Assembly (NCBI GenBank): GCA_036382855.1
Contig: DASVPO010000004.1
Location: 1-64,000, forward strand
DNA from: DASVTR01 sp036382855
GTDB lineage: Bacteria; Acidobacteriota; Blastocatellia; Pyrinomonadales; Pyrinomonadaceae
Direction of reading: 5' to 3'
DNA length: 64,000 nt
Shown here in pieces: positions 42,674 through 52,325 of this stretch; within the stretch, counting starts at the first letter, position 1; each line of letters starts with the position of its first letter. A model generated the notes under the pieces. The model searched no databases and was not told the DNA's origin. It saw only the letters and a program-made list of their open reading frames with translations. A program made the translations under genes and the position numbers.

Positions 42674-43756
42674 CTACACGCTCAAGCTCTGGGGCGTCGC
42701 GGGGCGAGCGCGTTCGGCCCAGCGGACGCCGCAAGCCAGCGCCACATAGATCAGCAACCAAGAGACGAGCAACGCGAGCCGTTCGCTTGCACCCGCCCTC
42801 GTGTAGAAGAGGGCGCTTAAGCCGCAGGCCAGCATCAGGCAGTACTCGACCAGTACGGTCTTGCGATGACTCCATCCTAAGAGCACGAGGCGCTGGTAGT
42901 AGTGCTGGCGGTGCGCCTGCCAGATTTTTTCGCCGCGCAGCAGACGGCGAAAGAGCGTCGTCGTCGCGTCAACGATAAACGGCGAGAAGATTAACACCGG
43001 GACCCAGAAATCAAACAGCCCGCGCTTGATGCCCAACACGGAGAGCGTCCCGGCCAGAAAACCGAGCAACGTGCTCCCTGCATCTCCCATGAAAATCCTT
43101 GCGGGCGGGCGATTGTAAATCAGGAAGCCTGCGGTCGCCCCGACCGTCAGCAAAGAGAGCACGGCCAGAAAAGCGTCGCCGCCGTTCCACGCCAGCAAGC
43201 TCAGGAAGCCGAAGCCTAGAACGGTCATGCCGCCTGCGAAGCCGTCCATGCCGTCCATAAAGTTATACAGGTTGGTCATCCACATCAGGCAGAGCACGGT
43301 CAGCGGCACGGCCAACCACTGAAGCGAGAGCGTCCACAGGCGCGGCACGTCTACCGTATCAATCGTCAGTCCAGCGCCGAGCACGACGCCACCAGCCGCT
43401 ATGCCATGCACTATGAAACGCAGGCCCGGCGGCAACTCCGTCCAATCGTCCCACAGGGAAACGACGACGACGAGCAATAGCATCAACAGTATCCAGCCGC
43501 TCTGCCCCGATTGAAACGCGCCCGCCGCGCCCGCCAGAAAAGCCCTTGAGAGTTCCAGCAAAAGACCCGCCGTCAGGCTTGCGAGAATGGCAAGGCCGCC
43601 GGTGCGCGGAACCGGCGTCGCGTGCAAAGACCTCTCGTTCGGATGGTCGAGCAGGCGCAAACGAGCCGCCGGAGATGAAAGACGACTCGTCAGCCACAAA
43701 GATAATGAGAAAACCACTGCTGTAATGGCTAAACTCTCAAGACTCATCGCTATCAT
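42674..43756 (-). CDS. Polyprenyl-phosphate N-acetylaminosugar-1-phosphate transferase (WecA/WbpL-like)
   Basis: A 360-residue integral membrane enzyme of the MraY/WecA/TagO family, with about eleven helices. Family motifs are DDWTELPPGLRF, NLYNFMDGMDGFAGG near 157-171 (Mg and substrate Asp residues), GDAGSTLLGF and AHRQHYYQRLV (the conserved His-containing loop). It should start glycan synthesis by transferring an aminosugar phosphate to undecaprenyl phosphate. The neighbouring WbpV-like and WbpM-like genes suggest that FucNAc or QuiNAc phosphate is the first sugar. A 229-bp gap follows before the WbpM-like gene. Confidence 0.93.
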   Translation of the reverse strand: MIAMSLESLAITAVVFSLSLWLTSRLSSPAARLRLLDHPNERSLHATPVPRTGGLAILASLTAGLLLELSRAFLAGAAGAFQSGQSGWILLMLLLVVVVSLWDDWTELPPGLRFIVHGIAAGGVVLGAGLTIDTVDVPRLWTLSLQWLAVPLTVLCLMWMTNLYNFMDGMDGFAGGMTVLGFGFLSLLAWNGGDAFLAVLSLLTVGATAGFLIYNRPPARIFMGDAGSTLLGFLAGTLSVLGIKRGLFDFWVPVLIFSPFIVDATTTLFRRLLRGEKIWQAHRQHYYQRLVLLGWSHRKTVLVEYCLMLACGLSALFYTRAGASERLALLVSWLLIYVALACGVRWAERARPATPQSLSV

Positions 43757-43797
43757 GTCAAACGGAAAATATTAGAGACGATAAAGGAAACGGAGAA

Positions 43798-44766
43798 TCA
43801 GCCGTCCATGCCTGCGATAGTTTGACGCCAGCCCGCATGCAAATCGAATTGCGGTCGAAAGCCAAGCTGCCTTTGAATCTTATCCCCGCTGACGGCTATG
43901 TCTTCAGTCAGTTTATCAATCGTCGCTCGCCCGATTGGAGATTTCTTACCGGCAACACGCAGACCATCTTCCAGCAGTCCGGCTGCCAGACGCACGGGCC
44001 GCGCAGGGAGTCGCAGTCGCGGAGCACGCTGCTCAAGGGCGTAAGCGATGGCCTCGATAATCTCTCGCATCGTATGCACGCTGCCGTCAGTGACATTGAA
44101 GATTTGACCGATGGCTGCGGAGTGCTCTCCGGCCGCGATGGCCGCATCGCAGACATCAGTTTCGTGAACGAGAGTGCGACGATTGCGGCCGTCGCCGATT
44201 AAGGCCAGCCGCTTGCGACGTATGGCTTCGACAAGACGCGGATAGTTTCCCTTCATGTTTGGGCCATAGACGGCTGCAACACGCAGTACGCTTGATGCCA
44301 ACTCACTGAGGACGATTTTTTCTCCCTCGATTTTCGTCTCGGCATACAATGAATCAGGAGCGGGCGGCGTCTCTTCGTCGAACAACTGTCCGGGACGGCT
44401 GCTGCCATAGACGCTGATGCTGCTGAAGAAGATCAGCCGCTCGACTTTCGCTGCCCGCGCCGCACGCGCCAAACAACGCGTGCCTTCGACGTTCACGCGA
44501 AAATACTCTTCCTTCAAACGGGGCGCTGGATTATTGATGTGCAGCTTTGCCGCCAGATGAAAGACCAGATCCACGCTTGCGACTGCCTGCCGGATAAGCT
44601 GGCAATCCGTGATGTCGCCGCGGAAGACTTCAACGCCCTGCGGCAGAAGCCCTGCGCCGGATTCACGAACGAGAGCACGCACTCTGTAATCGCGTTCAAG
44701 CAAGCGCCTGACTAAAGCCGAGCCAATCGCACCGCCTGCCCCCGTCACCAGAGCGCTTCTCTTCAT
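43798..44766 (-). CDS. NAD-dependent epimerase/dehydratase (WbpV/WbpK-like reductase candidate)
   Basis: A 322-residue extended SDR. It has the Rossmann motif TGAGGAIGSALVRRLLE at the N terminus, SSISVYG with the catalytic Ser/Thr, and YAETKIEGEK with the Tyr-x3-Lys pair. This subgroup commonly sits beside WecA-like transferases and includes WbpV/WbpK, which reduce the 4-keto group of UDP-4-keto-6-deoxy-GlcNAc. Here it lies 41 bp upstream of the WecA/WbpL-like gene and close to the WbpM-like dehydratase, so the same reduction is the best inference; epimerase activity cannot be excluded. Confidence 0.85.
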   Translation of the reverse strand: MKRSALVTGAGGAIGSALVRRLLERDYRVRALVRESGAGLLPQGVEVFRGDITDCQLIRQAVASVDLVFHLAAKLHINNPAPRLKEEYFRVNVEGTRCLARAARAAKVERLIFFSSISVYGSSRPGQLFDEETPPAPDSLYAETKIEGEKIVLSELASSVLRVAAVYGPNMKGNYPRLVEAIRRKRLALIGDGRNRRTLVHETDVCDAAIAAGEHSAAIGQIFNVTDGSVHTMREIIEAIAYALEQRAPRLRLPARPVRLAAGLLEDGLRVAGKKSPIGRATIDKLTEDIAVSGDKIQRQLGFRPQFDLHAGWRQTIAGMDG

Positions 44767-44816
44767 CTCAAGACAATCTCAGAGCCAGTCGTCATCAACA
44801 CTTGTTATCTTGTCTT

Positions 44817-46082
44817 TCAATTTTCAGTTCCGCTCAGCAGCGTGCCTTTCAACTGCGTGGTCTCGCCGTTCAAGCATTTTTCGAAGCTCGCGAGATAGGC
44901 TGTAATCGCATGCTGGCGGTCAAAGCGGCTCTCGAAAAGAGAGCGCGCACGCGCGCCAATCTCCGCTAACTTCGAAGGGCTGGCGGCCCAGTCCATAATC
45001 AATTGGGCCAACTGCTCGCTCTGGCCTGAAGCGACGACCGCGCCGCAGTTATTCTCCGAGACGAGGCGTGCGATGGCGCTCCGCAAGTCTCCGACGAAGA
45101 GGACGGGCCGCCCCGCTGCGAGGATGGCGTACGTCTTACTCGGCACGGAGAGTCCTGCGAGGCCATCGGCCAGTGTGGTCAAATGCGCGTCGCCCGCCGT
45201 CAGGCTGAAACACAACTCTTCGCGCGGCTGGTAGGGCAGCATCCTGATATTTTCAAGTTGATGCTCTTGAGTAAACTTTTTAATCTCGCTGCCTTTGACG
45301 CCGTCACCGATGAAGAGAAAAACTATGTCCTCGCGCTCGCGCAGCCTTCGTGCTGCTTCCAGAACTGTTTGAAATTCGTTGACGAGACCGAAGTTGCCGG
45401 AGAAGAGGACGACAAACTTATCTTGTAAGCCATGCTGCGCCGTGAAAGGATTATGCTCTTCGCGTGCCAGCGGCTTAATCAATCGCCCGTCGGCCCAGTT
45501 GTGAATAATATCAATCCGCGCAGAGCGTTCGTCTCCGACCTTAGCCTTGATGCGGTCGCGCATGCATTCGCCGAGCACGATAATCCTGTCCATCCTTTGA
45601 AGCGCGCGACGGTTGAGCCAATCGAAGAAGCGCGCACCCGTGCTCTTCTCTTTCAGCGTGCCGAGCGCGATGGCGACATCAGGGTAAACGTCCTGTACGA
45701 GCGCCACGACGCGCATGCCGCGCAGCCGACCGATGATTAACCCTATGAGGCCGATTAAGGGCGGCTGCGTCAAAGCGAGCAGAATATCGTGGCGCTCGAC
45801 GCGCAAAAGCTTCCACGTCGCACCGACATAAAAGGAGAGATAATCAGCGAGCCTGCCGATGATGCTACGCTTGCCAAAACTCGTGGCCCACGCGCGCTCA
45901 ATCCTGATGCCCTTATACTCTTCGCGGCGCGGAAGCCTTTCGCCTCCATTGTATCTACCGCGCCCCGCGATGGCCGTCACCTCGACGCCGCGCTCGACAA
46001 GGCTCTCCGCCAAATCGGTCATCAACTGGCTGACGGCCGAATGGTCCGGGTAAAAAAATTGATGGAGAATCAGGATACGCAT
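44817..46082 (-). CDS. Glycosyltransferase family 4 (WbuB-like)
   Basis: A 421-residue GT-B glycosyltransferase. It has the N-terminal HQFFYPDHSAVSQLMTDLAESL acceptor-binding start and the C-terminal donor domain with the nucleotide-binding segment ... GLSVPSKTYAILAAGRPVLF. This start pattern is typical of the WbuB-like group, some of which transfer deoxy-N-acetylaminosugars. Its place immediately upstream of the epimerase/transferase/dehydratase trio is consistent with adding the second sugar. Acceptor and donor cannot be read from the sequence. Confidence 0.88.
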   Translation of the reverse strand: MRILILHQFFYPDHSAVSQLMTDLAESLVERGVEVTAIAGRGRYNGGERLPRREEYKGIRIERAWATSFGKRSIIGRLADYLSFYVGATWKLLRVERHDILLALTQPPLIGLIGLIIGRLRGMRVVALVQDVYPDVAIALGTLKEKSTGARFFDWLNRRALQRMDRIIVLGECMRDRIKAKVGDERSARIDIIHNWADGRLIKPLAREEHNPFTAQHGLQDKFVVLFSGNFGLVNEFQTVLEAARRLREREDIVFLFIGDGVKGSEIKKFTQEHQLENIRMLPYQPREELCFSLTAGDAHLTTLADGLAGLSVPSKTYAILAAGRPVLFVGDLRSAIARLVSENNCGAVVASGQSEQLAQLIMDWAASPSKLAEIGARARSLFESRFDRQHAITAYLASFEKCLNGETTQLKGTLLSGTEN

Positions 46083-46166
46083 GAATCGTCGCTTGCGAAT
46101 CTCAAGCGCGTTAAACGTGAAAGGATGAAAGAAAGTCTCTCTTCGTTCACCAGACGATCTGCTGTT

Positions 46167-47117
46167 TTAAGATTCACGCATCTGTGCGATGCTGACGCGC
46201 TCTGCGAAGTAAGCGATTGTGCGCTGCAAGCCTTCGCGCAGCGGGATGGTCGGCGTCCAGTTGAGAAGCTTCTGGGCTTTTGTGATGTCGGGCTTGCGTT
46301 GTTTGGGGTCGTCCTGCGGCAGCGGGCAATACTTAATGCGCGCCCCTGCTCCGCAGATGCTCGCAACTTCTTCTGCCAGTTCCTTAATCGTAAACTCGCC
46401 GGGGTTGCCGAGGTTGATGGGATCGTTAACTCCGTCGCAGTTCATCAGCCGGATTAAGCCTTCGACAAGGTCGTCAACATAACAGAAAGAGCGTGTCTGT
46501 TGTCCTTCGCCGTAGATGGTCATCTCCTCGCCGCGCAGGGCCTGAACGACGAAGTTTGAAACGACGCGTCCGTCGGATTCCATCATTCGCGGCCCGTAGG
46601 TGTTGAAGATGCGTGCGATGCGCGTATCCACGTTGTTCTGGCGGTGATAGTCCATCATCAAGGTTTCGGCAATCCGCTTGCCTTCGTCGTAGCAGGAGCG
46701 AATCCCTATCGGATTGACGTTGCCCCAATACTCTTCAGGCTGCGGGTGCACTTCCGGGTCGCCGTAAACTTCCGATGTCGAGGCTTGCAGGATACGCGCA
46801 CGCACGCGCTTGGCGAGGCCGAGCATGTTAATCATCCCCATCACGCTCGTCTTCACAGTCTTGACAGGATTGTACTGGTAATGAATCGGCGAAGCGGGAC
46901 AGGCCAGATTATAGATCTGGTCCACTTCGAGCAGAACCGGCTCAATCACATCATGGCGCAGCAACTCGAAGCGGCGATTATCGAGCAGGTGGAAAACATT
47001 TTCGCGGCGGCCCGTGAAAAAATTGTCGAGGCAGATAACGTCGTGCCCCTCTTCAATCAAGCGCTCACACAAATGCGAGCCGATGAAGCCCGCTCCGCCC
47101 GTCACCAGAATTCTCAT
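46167..47117 (-). CDS. UDP-glucuronate decarboxylase (UDP-xylose synthase)
   Basis: A 316-residue extended SDR that converts UDP-glucuronate to UDP-xylose through a 4-keto intermediate. Signature segments are ILVTGGAGFIGSHLCERL, YNLACPASPIHYQYNPV (UXS-specific), STSEVYGDPEVHPQ and RSCYDEGKRIAE with catalytic Tyr-x3-Lys, then RIFNTYGPRM. The ATG at 47117 starts at the Rossmann motif and has GGGAGAAGAG upstream; a longer frame to 47156 adds a Lys/Arg/Glu-rich stretch without family support. It supplies xylose for the polysaccharide. Confidence 0.95.
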   Translation of the reverse strand: MRILVTGGAGFIGSHLCERLIEEGHDVICLDNFFTGRRENVFHLLDNRRFELLRHDVIEPVLLEVDQIYNLACPASPIHYQYNPVKTVKTSVMGMINMLGLAKRVRARILQASTSEVYGDPEVHPQPEEYWGNVNPIGIRSCYDEGKRIAETLMMDYHRQNNVDTRIARIFNTYGPRMMESDGRVVSNFVVQALRGEEMTIYGEGQQTRSFCYVDDLVEGLIRLMNCDGVNDPINLGNPGEFTIKELAEEVASICGAGARIKYCPLPQDDPKQRKPDITKAQKLLNWTPTIPLREGLQRTIAYFAERVSIAQMRES

Positions 47118-47260
47118 TCTCTTCTCCCGCTCTCTTTCTTTCCTGCCGCTGCCCACTAAACCACAAACGTTATCGGACTCGTGCGTGATTCACAGTCGTT
47201 TTCTAAACTTGTTCCTGCATTACGGAAGCGACTGCTAAGAACTTTCTTCGTCGTGTAAAA

Positions 47261-49054
47261 TCAGGATGAGGCCCGGCGCACGGCGTAGTTGCCGACGTAG
47301 AGCACATCCATTCTCGTCTTCATAAAACAATCAATGGCGTGGCGCGGTGTGCAGACAATCGGCTCGTTCTCGTTGAACGATGTGTTGAGCACGATGGGCA
47401 CGCCCGTCAACGCGTTGAAATCCGAGATGAGCTGGTAGTAACGCTCGTTCATCGAGCGCGAGACCGTTTGCAGCCGGCCTGAGCCGTCAACGTGTGTGAC
47501 GGCCGGAATCCGTTCGCGCTGCTCCGGCTTGATTTGATAGACCATCAGCATCGTCGGCGCTGGATGCGTCTGCTCGAAATAATCGCCGACGTGCTCTTCG
47601 AGAATCGAAGGCGCGAAGGGACGAAACGGTTCGCGCTTTTTGATGCGGTCGTTGAGAATGTCTTTCATATCTGCGCGGCGGGGGTCAACGACAATCGAGC
47701 GATTTCCGAGAGCGCGCGGGCCAAACTCCATGCGTCCCTGAAACCAACCCATGACAGCGCCGCTGGCAATATCCTGCGCCGCACGCTCCGTCACCTCGCG
47801 GTCGGAATAACTCTCGAAGGCAAGACCGCTTCTTTCGAGTTCGGCGCGAATCTCTTCATTCGTGAATTCAGGGCCGGTGTAAGCTCCTTCCATCACGTAG
47901 CCGCGCGGGCGATTGAGAATGCCGTTGTGTATCTGGTAGCAGACGCCGACGGCCGTTCCGCTATCACCCGCCGCCGGTTGGACGAAGATTCTGCGAAAGG
48001 GAGTGTTGAGCAGAATCTTGCCGTTCATCACGGAGTTGTAGGCAACGCCGCCGGAGAGGCCGAGGTCCGTCAGGCCCGTCTTTTCGTGCAGATGATTAAG
48101 GACGTGGAAGCCTATTTCTTCGAGACGACGCTGAAGGCTCGCCGCAATGTCTCGCTCGCGGTCTGTTAACGGAGTGCCGGGCTCGCGCGCCGGGCCGAAG
48201 AGACGCGCGTATTCGTCCGAGAAGATACGACCGATGGCAGGCGAGCCGTTGTCCCAGGTCATCTCGACGCCTTCCGCGTGATGGCGGAAGTAGTCAAGAT
48301 TAAGACGGAAGCGGCCGCCCTCTTCCGTTCTGATGAGTTCGCGAAACTCTTTCATGTAGCGCGGTTCGCCGTAGGGCGCGAGGCCCATCACCTTGCCTTC
48401 GTCACCGTAGTATGGGAAACCTAAAAACTGCGTCGTCGCCGTATAGAGAATCCCTGACGAATGTGGATACTCAACCTGGCCCAGCACCTCTATGGAGTTT
48501 CCTTCACCCGCTCCCCACATCGTCGAGATGAAATCTCCGAAGCCGTCAATGGAAAGCAGCGCCGCGCGTTCAAAAGGGGAGATGTAGAAGGAGCTGGCGA
48601 GGTGTGCGCGATGATGCTCGACGTTATGAAACTCTGCGCGCATACGGTTTTTCGGAACGTCCAGCGCACGCGCCAAATCATCCTTGAGGTCGCGCACCTT
48701 AGCGGCGTTGGCGAGCCGCTCTGCGACCGCGCCGAAAATTCCGCGACCGCTCTTTTCATTAGAAGCGCCGCGCGAGCGTTCGAAGCCGCCGACGGATTTC
48801 GCCGCACGCGTCGCCGCAAAAAGAATCTTTTTGTGCAAGTGTGCCGAAGGGTCGCGGGAGATGCCTATGTGCTCCACGTCTTCAAGACGAGCGCCCGCCG
48901 CTTCCAGGCAATACTTGACCGACTCCGTCGGAAATCCCGCACAATGTTTACAACGATTAAAACGCTCTTCCTCGACGGCAGCTACTAGTTGTCCGTCACG
49001 AATAATAGCCGCCGCCGCGTCGCCATGATAGGCGTTGATACCAAGAATCAACAT
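47261..49054 (-). CDS. NodU/CmcH-type carbamoyltransferase
   Basis: A 597-residue carbamoyltransferase with the two-domain NodU/TobZ layout. The N-terminal Kae1-like part opens LILGINAYHGDAAAAI and has the metal-binding HNVEHHRAHLASSFY and the nucleotide-binding SIDGFGDF. The C-terminal part carries GGVAYNSVMNGKIL, FGPRALGNRSI and LNTSFNENEPIV. Relatives transfer a carbamoyl group from carbamoyl phosphate, via carbamoyl adenylate, to sugars. Here the acceptor is probably a sugar of the surface polysaccharide. It lies between GT4 and UXS genes. Confidence 0.92.
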   Translation of the reverse strand: MLILGINAYHGDAAAAIIRDGQLVAAVEEERFNRCKHCAGFPTESVKYCLEAAGARLEDVEHIGISRDPSAHLHKKILFAATRAAKSVGGFERSRGASNEKSGRGIFGAVAERLANAAKVRDLKDDLARALDVPKNRMRAEFHNVEHHRAHLASSFYISPFERAALLSIDGFGDFISTMWGAGEGNSIEVLGQVEYPHSSGILYTATTQFLGFPYYGDEGKVMGLAPYGEPRYMKEFRELIRTEEGGRFRLNLDYFRHHAEGVEMTWDNGSPAIGRIFSDEYARLFGPAREPGTPLTDRERDIAASLQRRLEEIGFHVLNHLHEKTGLTDLGLSGGVAYNSVMNGKILLNTPFRRIFVQPAAGDSGTAVGVCYQIHNGILNRPRGYVMEGAYTGPEFTNEEIRAELERSGLAFESYSDREVTERAAQDIASGAVMGWFQGRMEFGPRALGNRSIVVDPRRADMKDILNDRIKKREPFRPFAPSILEEHVGDYFEQTHPAPTMLMVYQIKPEQRERIPAVTHVDGSGRLQTVSRSMNERYYQLISDFNALTGVPIVLNTSFNENEPIVCTPRHAIDCFMKTRMDVLYVGNYAVRRASS

Positions 49055-49099
49055 TCTAAAATCCCTTGCCCTTCTCTCCCTTTAAAATCTTTCAAACTC

Positions 49100-50380
49100 T
49101 CAATCGAGCACAACGCAACCCGGAGGCGTGCCGCTCGAAAGCGTCCACTCGCAGACATCAACCATCTGCGCCGCCAGCCGCTTCCACGAAAAATCGCGCC
49201 GCATCCACTCTCTTCCCTTCGCGCCCATCTCTATCAACTCTCTTTTCGGAACGGGCAGCGCTGCTCTCAGCGTTTCCGCCAGATGCTCCGCGCTTCCCGC
49301 GTCGGCACACCAGCCACAGCCGCGCTCCTGCAAATCCTTCCAGGGCGTGCCGCTCGTCGTCACCACAGGCAAGCCCGCAGCGAGCGCTTCGGCAACCGCC
49401 ACGCCAAAATTTTCGCTGTAAGACGGAAGCACAAAGAGGTCTGCCAGTGCGTAAGCCGCCAGCTTCCTGTCTCCGAACAGTGGGCCTGCGAAAAGTACTG
49501 ACTCGCTCAAGCCACGATCTGCGACCAACTGTTTCAACTCGCTCAGATGCCCGCGTTGGTCCGGCCCGCCAATCACCAGCAACCAATCGCCGCGCTCTCT
49601 GCCAAGCCTGCCCCACGCTTCGAGCAGCACCGGCAAACCCTTTTTCGGGTGCACGCGCGAGAGCGAAAGCAGGATGCGCCTGCCTTTCCAGAGCGGCAAG
49701 CTGGCTTCTGCTTCCGACCTTAAAGGCAAGCTCTCATAATTTTCAACATCAATCCCATGCGGAATCAACGCCACAGGGTTCTTCAAGCCGAAGCTTCTCA
49801 CCCACTCTAACTCATCCTTCGACGTGACGCGCAAACAGGCCGCCGAGCGTAGATTCTCAAATTCCCACAACCGGCCTGTTATCTGTTTCTTCCAACTGGA
49901 ATTTCGCAGAGCGCGAGGCTCAAGCATTCCGTGAGGATGAATGATGACGGGCACGCTCCGGCTTCTCCCTACGTTGCGCGCGACGCGCCCGTAGTGCAGC
50001 CAGAGGCCGTGCTGGCTAATCACGGACGAACCCGCCACCAAGCCATCTTCCACGCCGTCCGACATCCGGCCCGAATATCCAAGCGCCTTGATTCCGACGG
50101 CGGGCCACTGCCTGCAATCAAGGGGTTGCCAGAGCTGTCGGTCGTCTGCCGATTCGCGCGTTTGAAAACTATCTGTCGAATGCACCGTCACGTTAACGCC
50201 GAGACTCAAAGCAGACTGCCACAGCCGCCGTACCGAATAGGATGGCCCACCATATTCAGCCGCAATACTGTCAACCAGCACGGCCACTGTCAAACGCTTC
50301 CGCTCCGCTCGCAATTCCCTCGCCTCGTAAACAGAGCTTGCGCGGGTCGTGTCCGTCGTTAAAGCGACTTCAGTTTTCAT
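49100..50380 (-). CDS. Glycosyltransferase family 4
   Basis: A 426-residue GT-B enzyme. The acceptor domain contains EYGGPSYSVRRLW, and the donor domain contains LSLSRVHPKKGLPVLLEAW and SENFGVAVAEALAAGLPVVT, the conserved GT4 nucleotide-sugar site with the E-x7-E motif. The ATG at 50380 lies within the last codons of asnB (11-bp overlap), so translation is coupled. A longer frame to 50449 is unsupported. Donor and acceptor are unknown. Confidence 0.9.
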   Translation of the reverse strand: MKTEVALTTDTTRASSVYEARELRAERKRLTVAVLVDSIAAEYGGPSYSVRRLWQSALSLGVNVTVHSTDSFQTRESADDRQLWQPLDCRQWPAVGIKALGYSGRMSDGVEDGLVAGSSVISQHGLWLHYGRVARNVGRSRSVPVIIHPHGMLEPRALRNSSWKKQITGRLWEFENLRSAACLRVTSKDELEWVRSFGLKNPVALIPHGIDVENYESLPLRSEAEASLPLWKGRRILLSLSRVHPKKGLPVLLEAWGRLGRERGDWLLVIGGPDQRGHLSELKQLVADRGLSESVLFAGPLFGDRKLAAYALADLFVLPSYSENFGVAVAEALAAGLPVVTTSGTPWKDLQERGCGWCADAGSAEHLAETLRAALPVPKRELIEMGAKGREWMRRDFSWKRLAAQMVDVCEWTLSSGTPPGCVVLD

Positions 50381-52310
50381 ACGCGATACGGTTGCGCTCA
50401 AGCCAGTCTTCCAGCACGACCAGAATCCACAGGCGCGACCAAGAGACATCCGAGCGCCCCGCCAGAAACGATTGCCACAATTCGTTTACACGTTCGGGGC
50501 GGAAAAGCCCGCGGCCGCTCGTTCGCTCCATGCTCAAACGCTCTTCACAAAATTCGCTCAAGCCCCCACGCATCCACGGTTCAAACGGCAACGTAAAGCC
50601 GCGTTTGGGGCGCTGCACAATCTCTTCCGGCAGCAGCCCGTTTAAGCTTTCGACCAGCAAACGCTTCGGCGTGCCGTTTGAAACCTTGCGCTCGTCCGGC
50701 AAGCCCATCAAATACTCCACGAGCTTATGGTCCAGCAGCGGGACACGCACTTCGAGAGCGTGCGCCATGCTCATCTGGTCCGTATCGCGCAGCAGCACGT
50801 CGTGCATATACGTGCGGCCTTCCGCGTATGAAATCAGCGACAGCATCTCTGCGCTCGCCGTCTCACGATACTTCTCCTGCAACAGCTCGACGTAAGGGTC
50901 AGCCAACTCAAAGCCTGACGACTGCCACGAATCATGCATCAATGAACGGCGCTGCTCAATCGAGAACACTTGCCGTGTGACAGGAAAGACGGAGGCCAGC
51001 GTGCCATCGCCGCCGATGATAGAAGCGGCCTTCGCAGCCTGAACCGAAGAGCCGCCGAGCGTCTTAATCGCACCCGCTGCCAGACGGCGCAAGCTCTGCG
51101 GCGCGATGGTCCAGTGTCGCAGATACTTGATTGTCCGTCGCAAACGCTTAAACGACGGGTAGCCCGCGAAAAATTCGTCTCCGCCCAAACCCGAAAGCGC
51201 CACCTTAATCCCGCTCGCGCGCACAGCACGCGCGACGACGTACGTATTCATTCCGTCGCCCGTCGGCTGGTCCATCTCCTTGAGAGCTTGCGGGAGTTGT
51301 TCGAGCAGTGAGCTTTCAGTCAGGTGAACTTCACGGTGATCTGTTTGAAAACGGTTGGCTATCTGCCGCGCGTAAACGTTCTCGTCAAACTTTGTTTCGT
51401 CGAAGACGACGCTGAAGGTGCGCGGCTGCTGGCCTGCTTCTCTGACGAGGGCGACAATCGCGCTCGAATCAATGCCGCCGGAAAGAAACGCCCCGACCGG
51501 CACATCGCTGACCAGATGAAGCGCAACGGCTTCCTCAAGCAGCTCTCTGACACGCCGCTTGCTCTCACTTGCGGAAGCTGTCTGCGCTTCACGCGAAGCG
51601 TTTGCCAGCAAGTCCCAGTAGCAGCCCTCTGAGACCTGCGCCGTTTTATCAACGCTCAGCCAGCAGCCCGGCCTGAGAGCCTTTACGCCCGCGACGAGCG
51701 TGCGCGGCGCTGGCACGGACTGATAGCCCAGATACTCCCAGAGCGCAACCGCATCAAGCTTGCGCGGAACGAGGTCGCTCGCCAGCACAGACCGCACTTC
51801 CGAGCCGAACAGAAAAAGCCCCGGCGCTTGATAATAATAGAGCGGCTTGATGCCGAGGCGGTCGCGCGCTATGAACAACTCCTGCCGTTCGTTATCCCAC
51901 AGCGCGAACGCAAACATCCCGCGCAAGCGTTGCAGGCAATCTTTGCCCCAGCGCTCATACGCACGAAGGATAACTTCCGTGTCAGACTCCGAACGCCACG
52001 AACCCGCGTCCTCGTCCAACTGCTTACGCACTTCACGGTAGTTGTAAATCTCGCCGTTGAAGGTAATCCAGTTGCCTGTGCGCGGGTCGTGCATGGGCTG
52101 ATGGCCGGAGGGCGAGAGGTCTATAATCGAGAGCCGCGTATGGCCCAGGCCGACAGCGACCGCTTGCTGCCGTACGATGTGCAGGCCACTATCGTCAGGC
52201 CCACGATGACTTATATGTTCGACCATCCTTTCGAGCGGCGCGTGCAGGGAGTCTGCCTCCTGAAGCGTTGACGCGCCCGCGGCTGAAAGGATGCCAGCTA
52301 TTCCACACAT
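50370..52310 (-). CDS. asnB: Asparagine synthase (glutamine-hydrolysing) family protein
   Basis: A 646-residue class II glutamine amidotransferase plus synthetase. Cys2 in MCGIAGILS is the glutaminase nucleophile, NGEIYNYRE binds glutamine, and the PP-loop SGGIDSSAIVAL sits in the synthetase half near residue 270, followed by LGGDEFFAGYPSF. Both active sites look intact. In polysaccharide loci such AsnB-like proteins often amidate uronic acids rather than make free asparagine. Its position between GT4 and methyltransferase genes makes amidation of the glycan plausible, but bulk asparagine synthesis cannot be ruled out. Confidence 0.92.
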   Translation of the reverse strand: MCGIAGILSAAGASTLQEADSLHAPLERMVEHISHRGPDDSGLHIVRQQAVAVGLGHTRLSIIDLSPSGHQPMHDPRTGNWITFNGEIYNYREVRKQLDEDAGSWRSESDTEVILRAYERWGKDCLQRLRGMFAFALWDNERQELFIARDRLGIKPLYYYQAPGLFLFGSEVRSVLASDLVPRKLDAVALWEYLGYQSVPAPRTLVAGVKALRPGCWLSVDKTAQVSEGCYWDLLANASREAQTASASESKRRVRELLEEAVALHLVSDVPVGAFLSGGIDSSAIVALVREAGQQPRTFSVVFDETKFDENVYARQIANRFQTDHREVHLTESSLLEQLPQALKEMDQPTGDGMNTYVVARAVRASGIKVALSGLGGDEFFAGYPSFKRLRRTIKYLRHWTIAPQSLRRLAAGAIKTLGGSSVQAAKAASIIGGDGTLASVFPVTRQVFSIEQRRSLMHDSWQSSGFELADPYVELLQEKYRETASAEMLSLISYAEGRTYMHDVLLRDTDQMSMAHALEVRVPLLDHKLVEYLMGLPDERKVSNGTPKRLLVESLNGLLPEEIVQRPKRGFTLPFEPWMRGGLSEFCEERLSMERTSGRGLFRPERVNELWQSFLAGRSDVSWSRLWILVVLEDWLERNRIAYEN

Positions 52311-52325
52311 CTTAGATTTGAGTTC

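Noticed and set aside
47261..49054. Carbamoyltransferase considered as TsaD, the partner of TsaB
   Set aside because: Length of 597 residues, the C-terminal NodU domain and the glycan context fit NodU/TobZ rather than the 340-residue TsaD.
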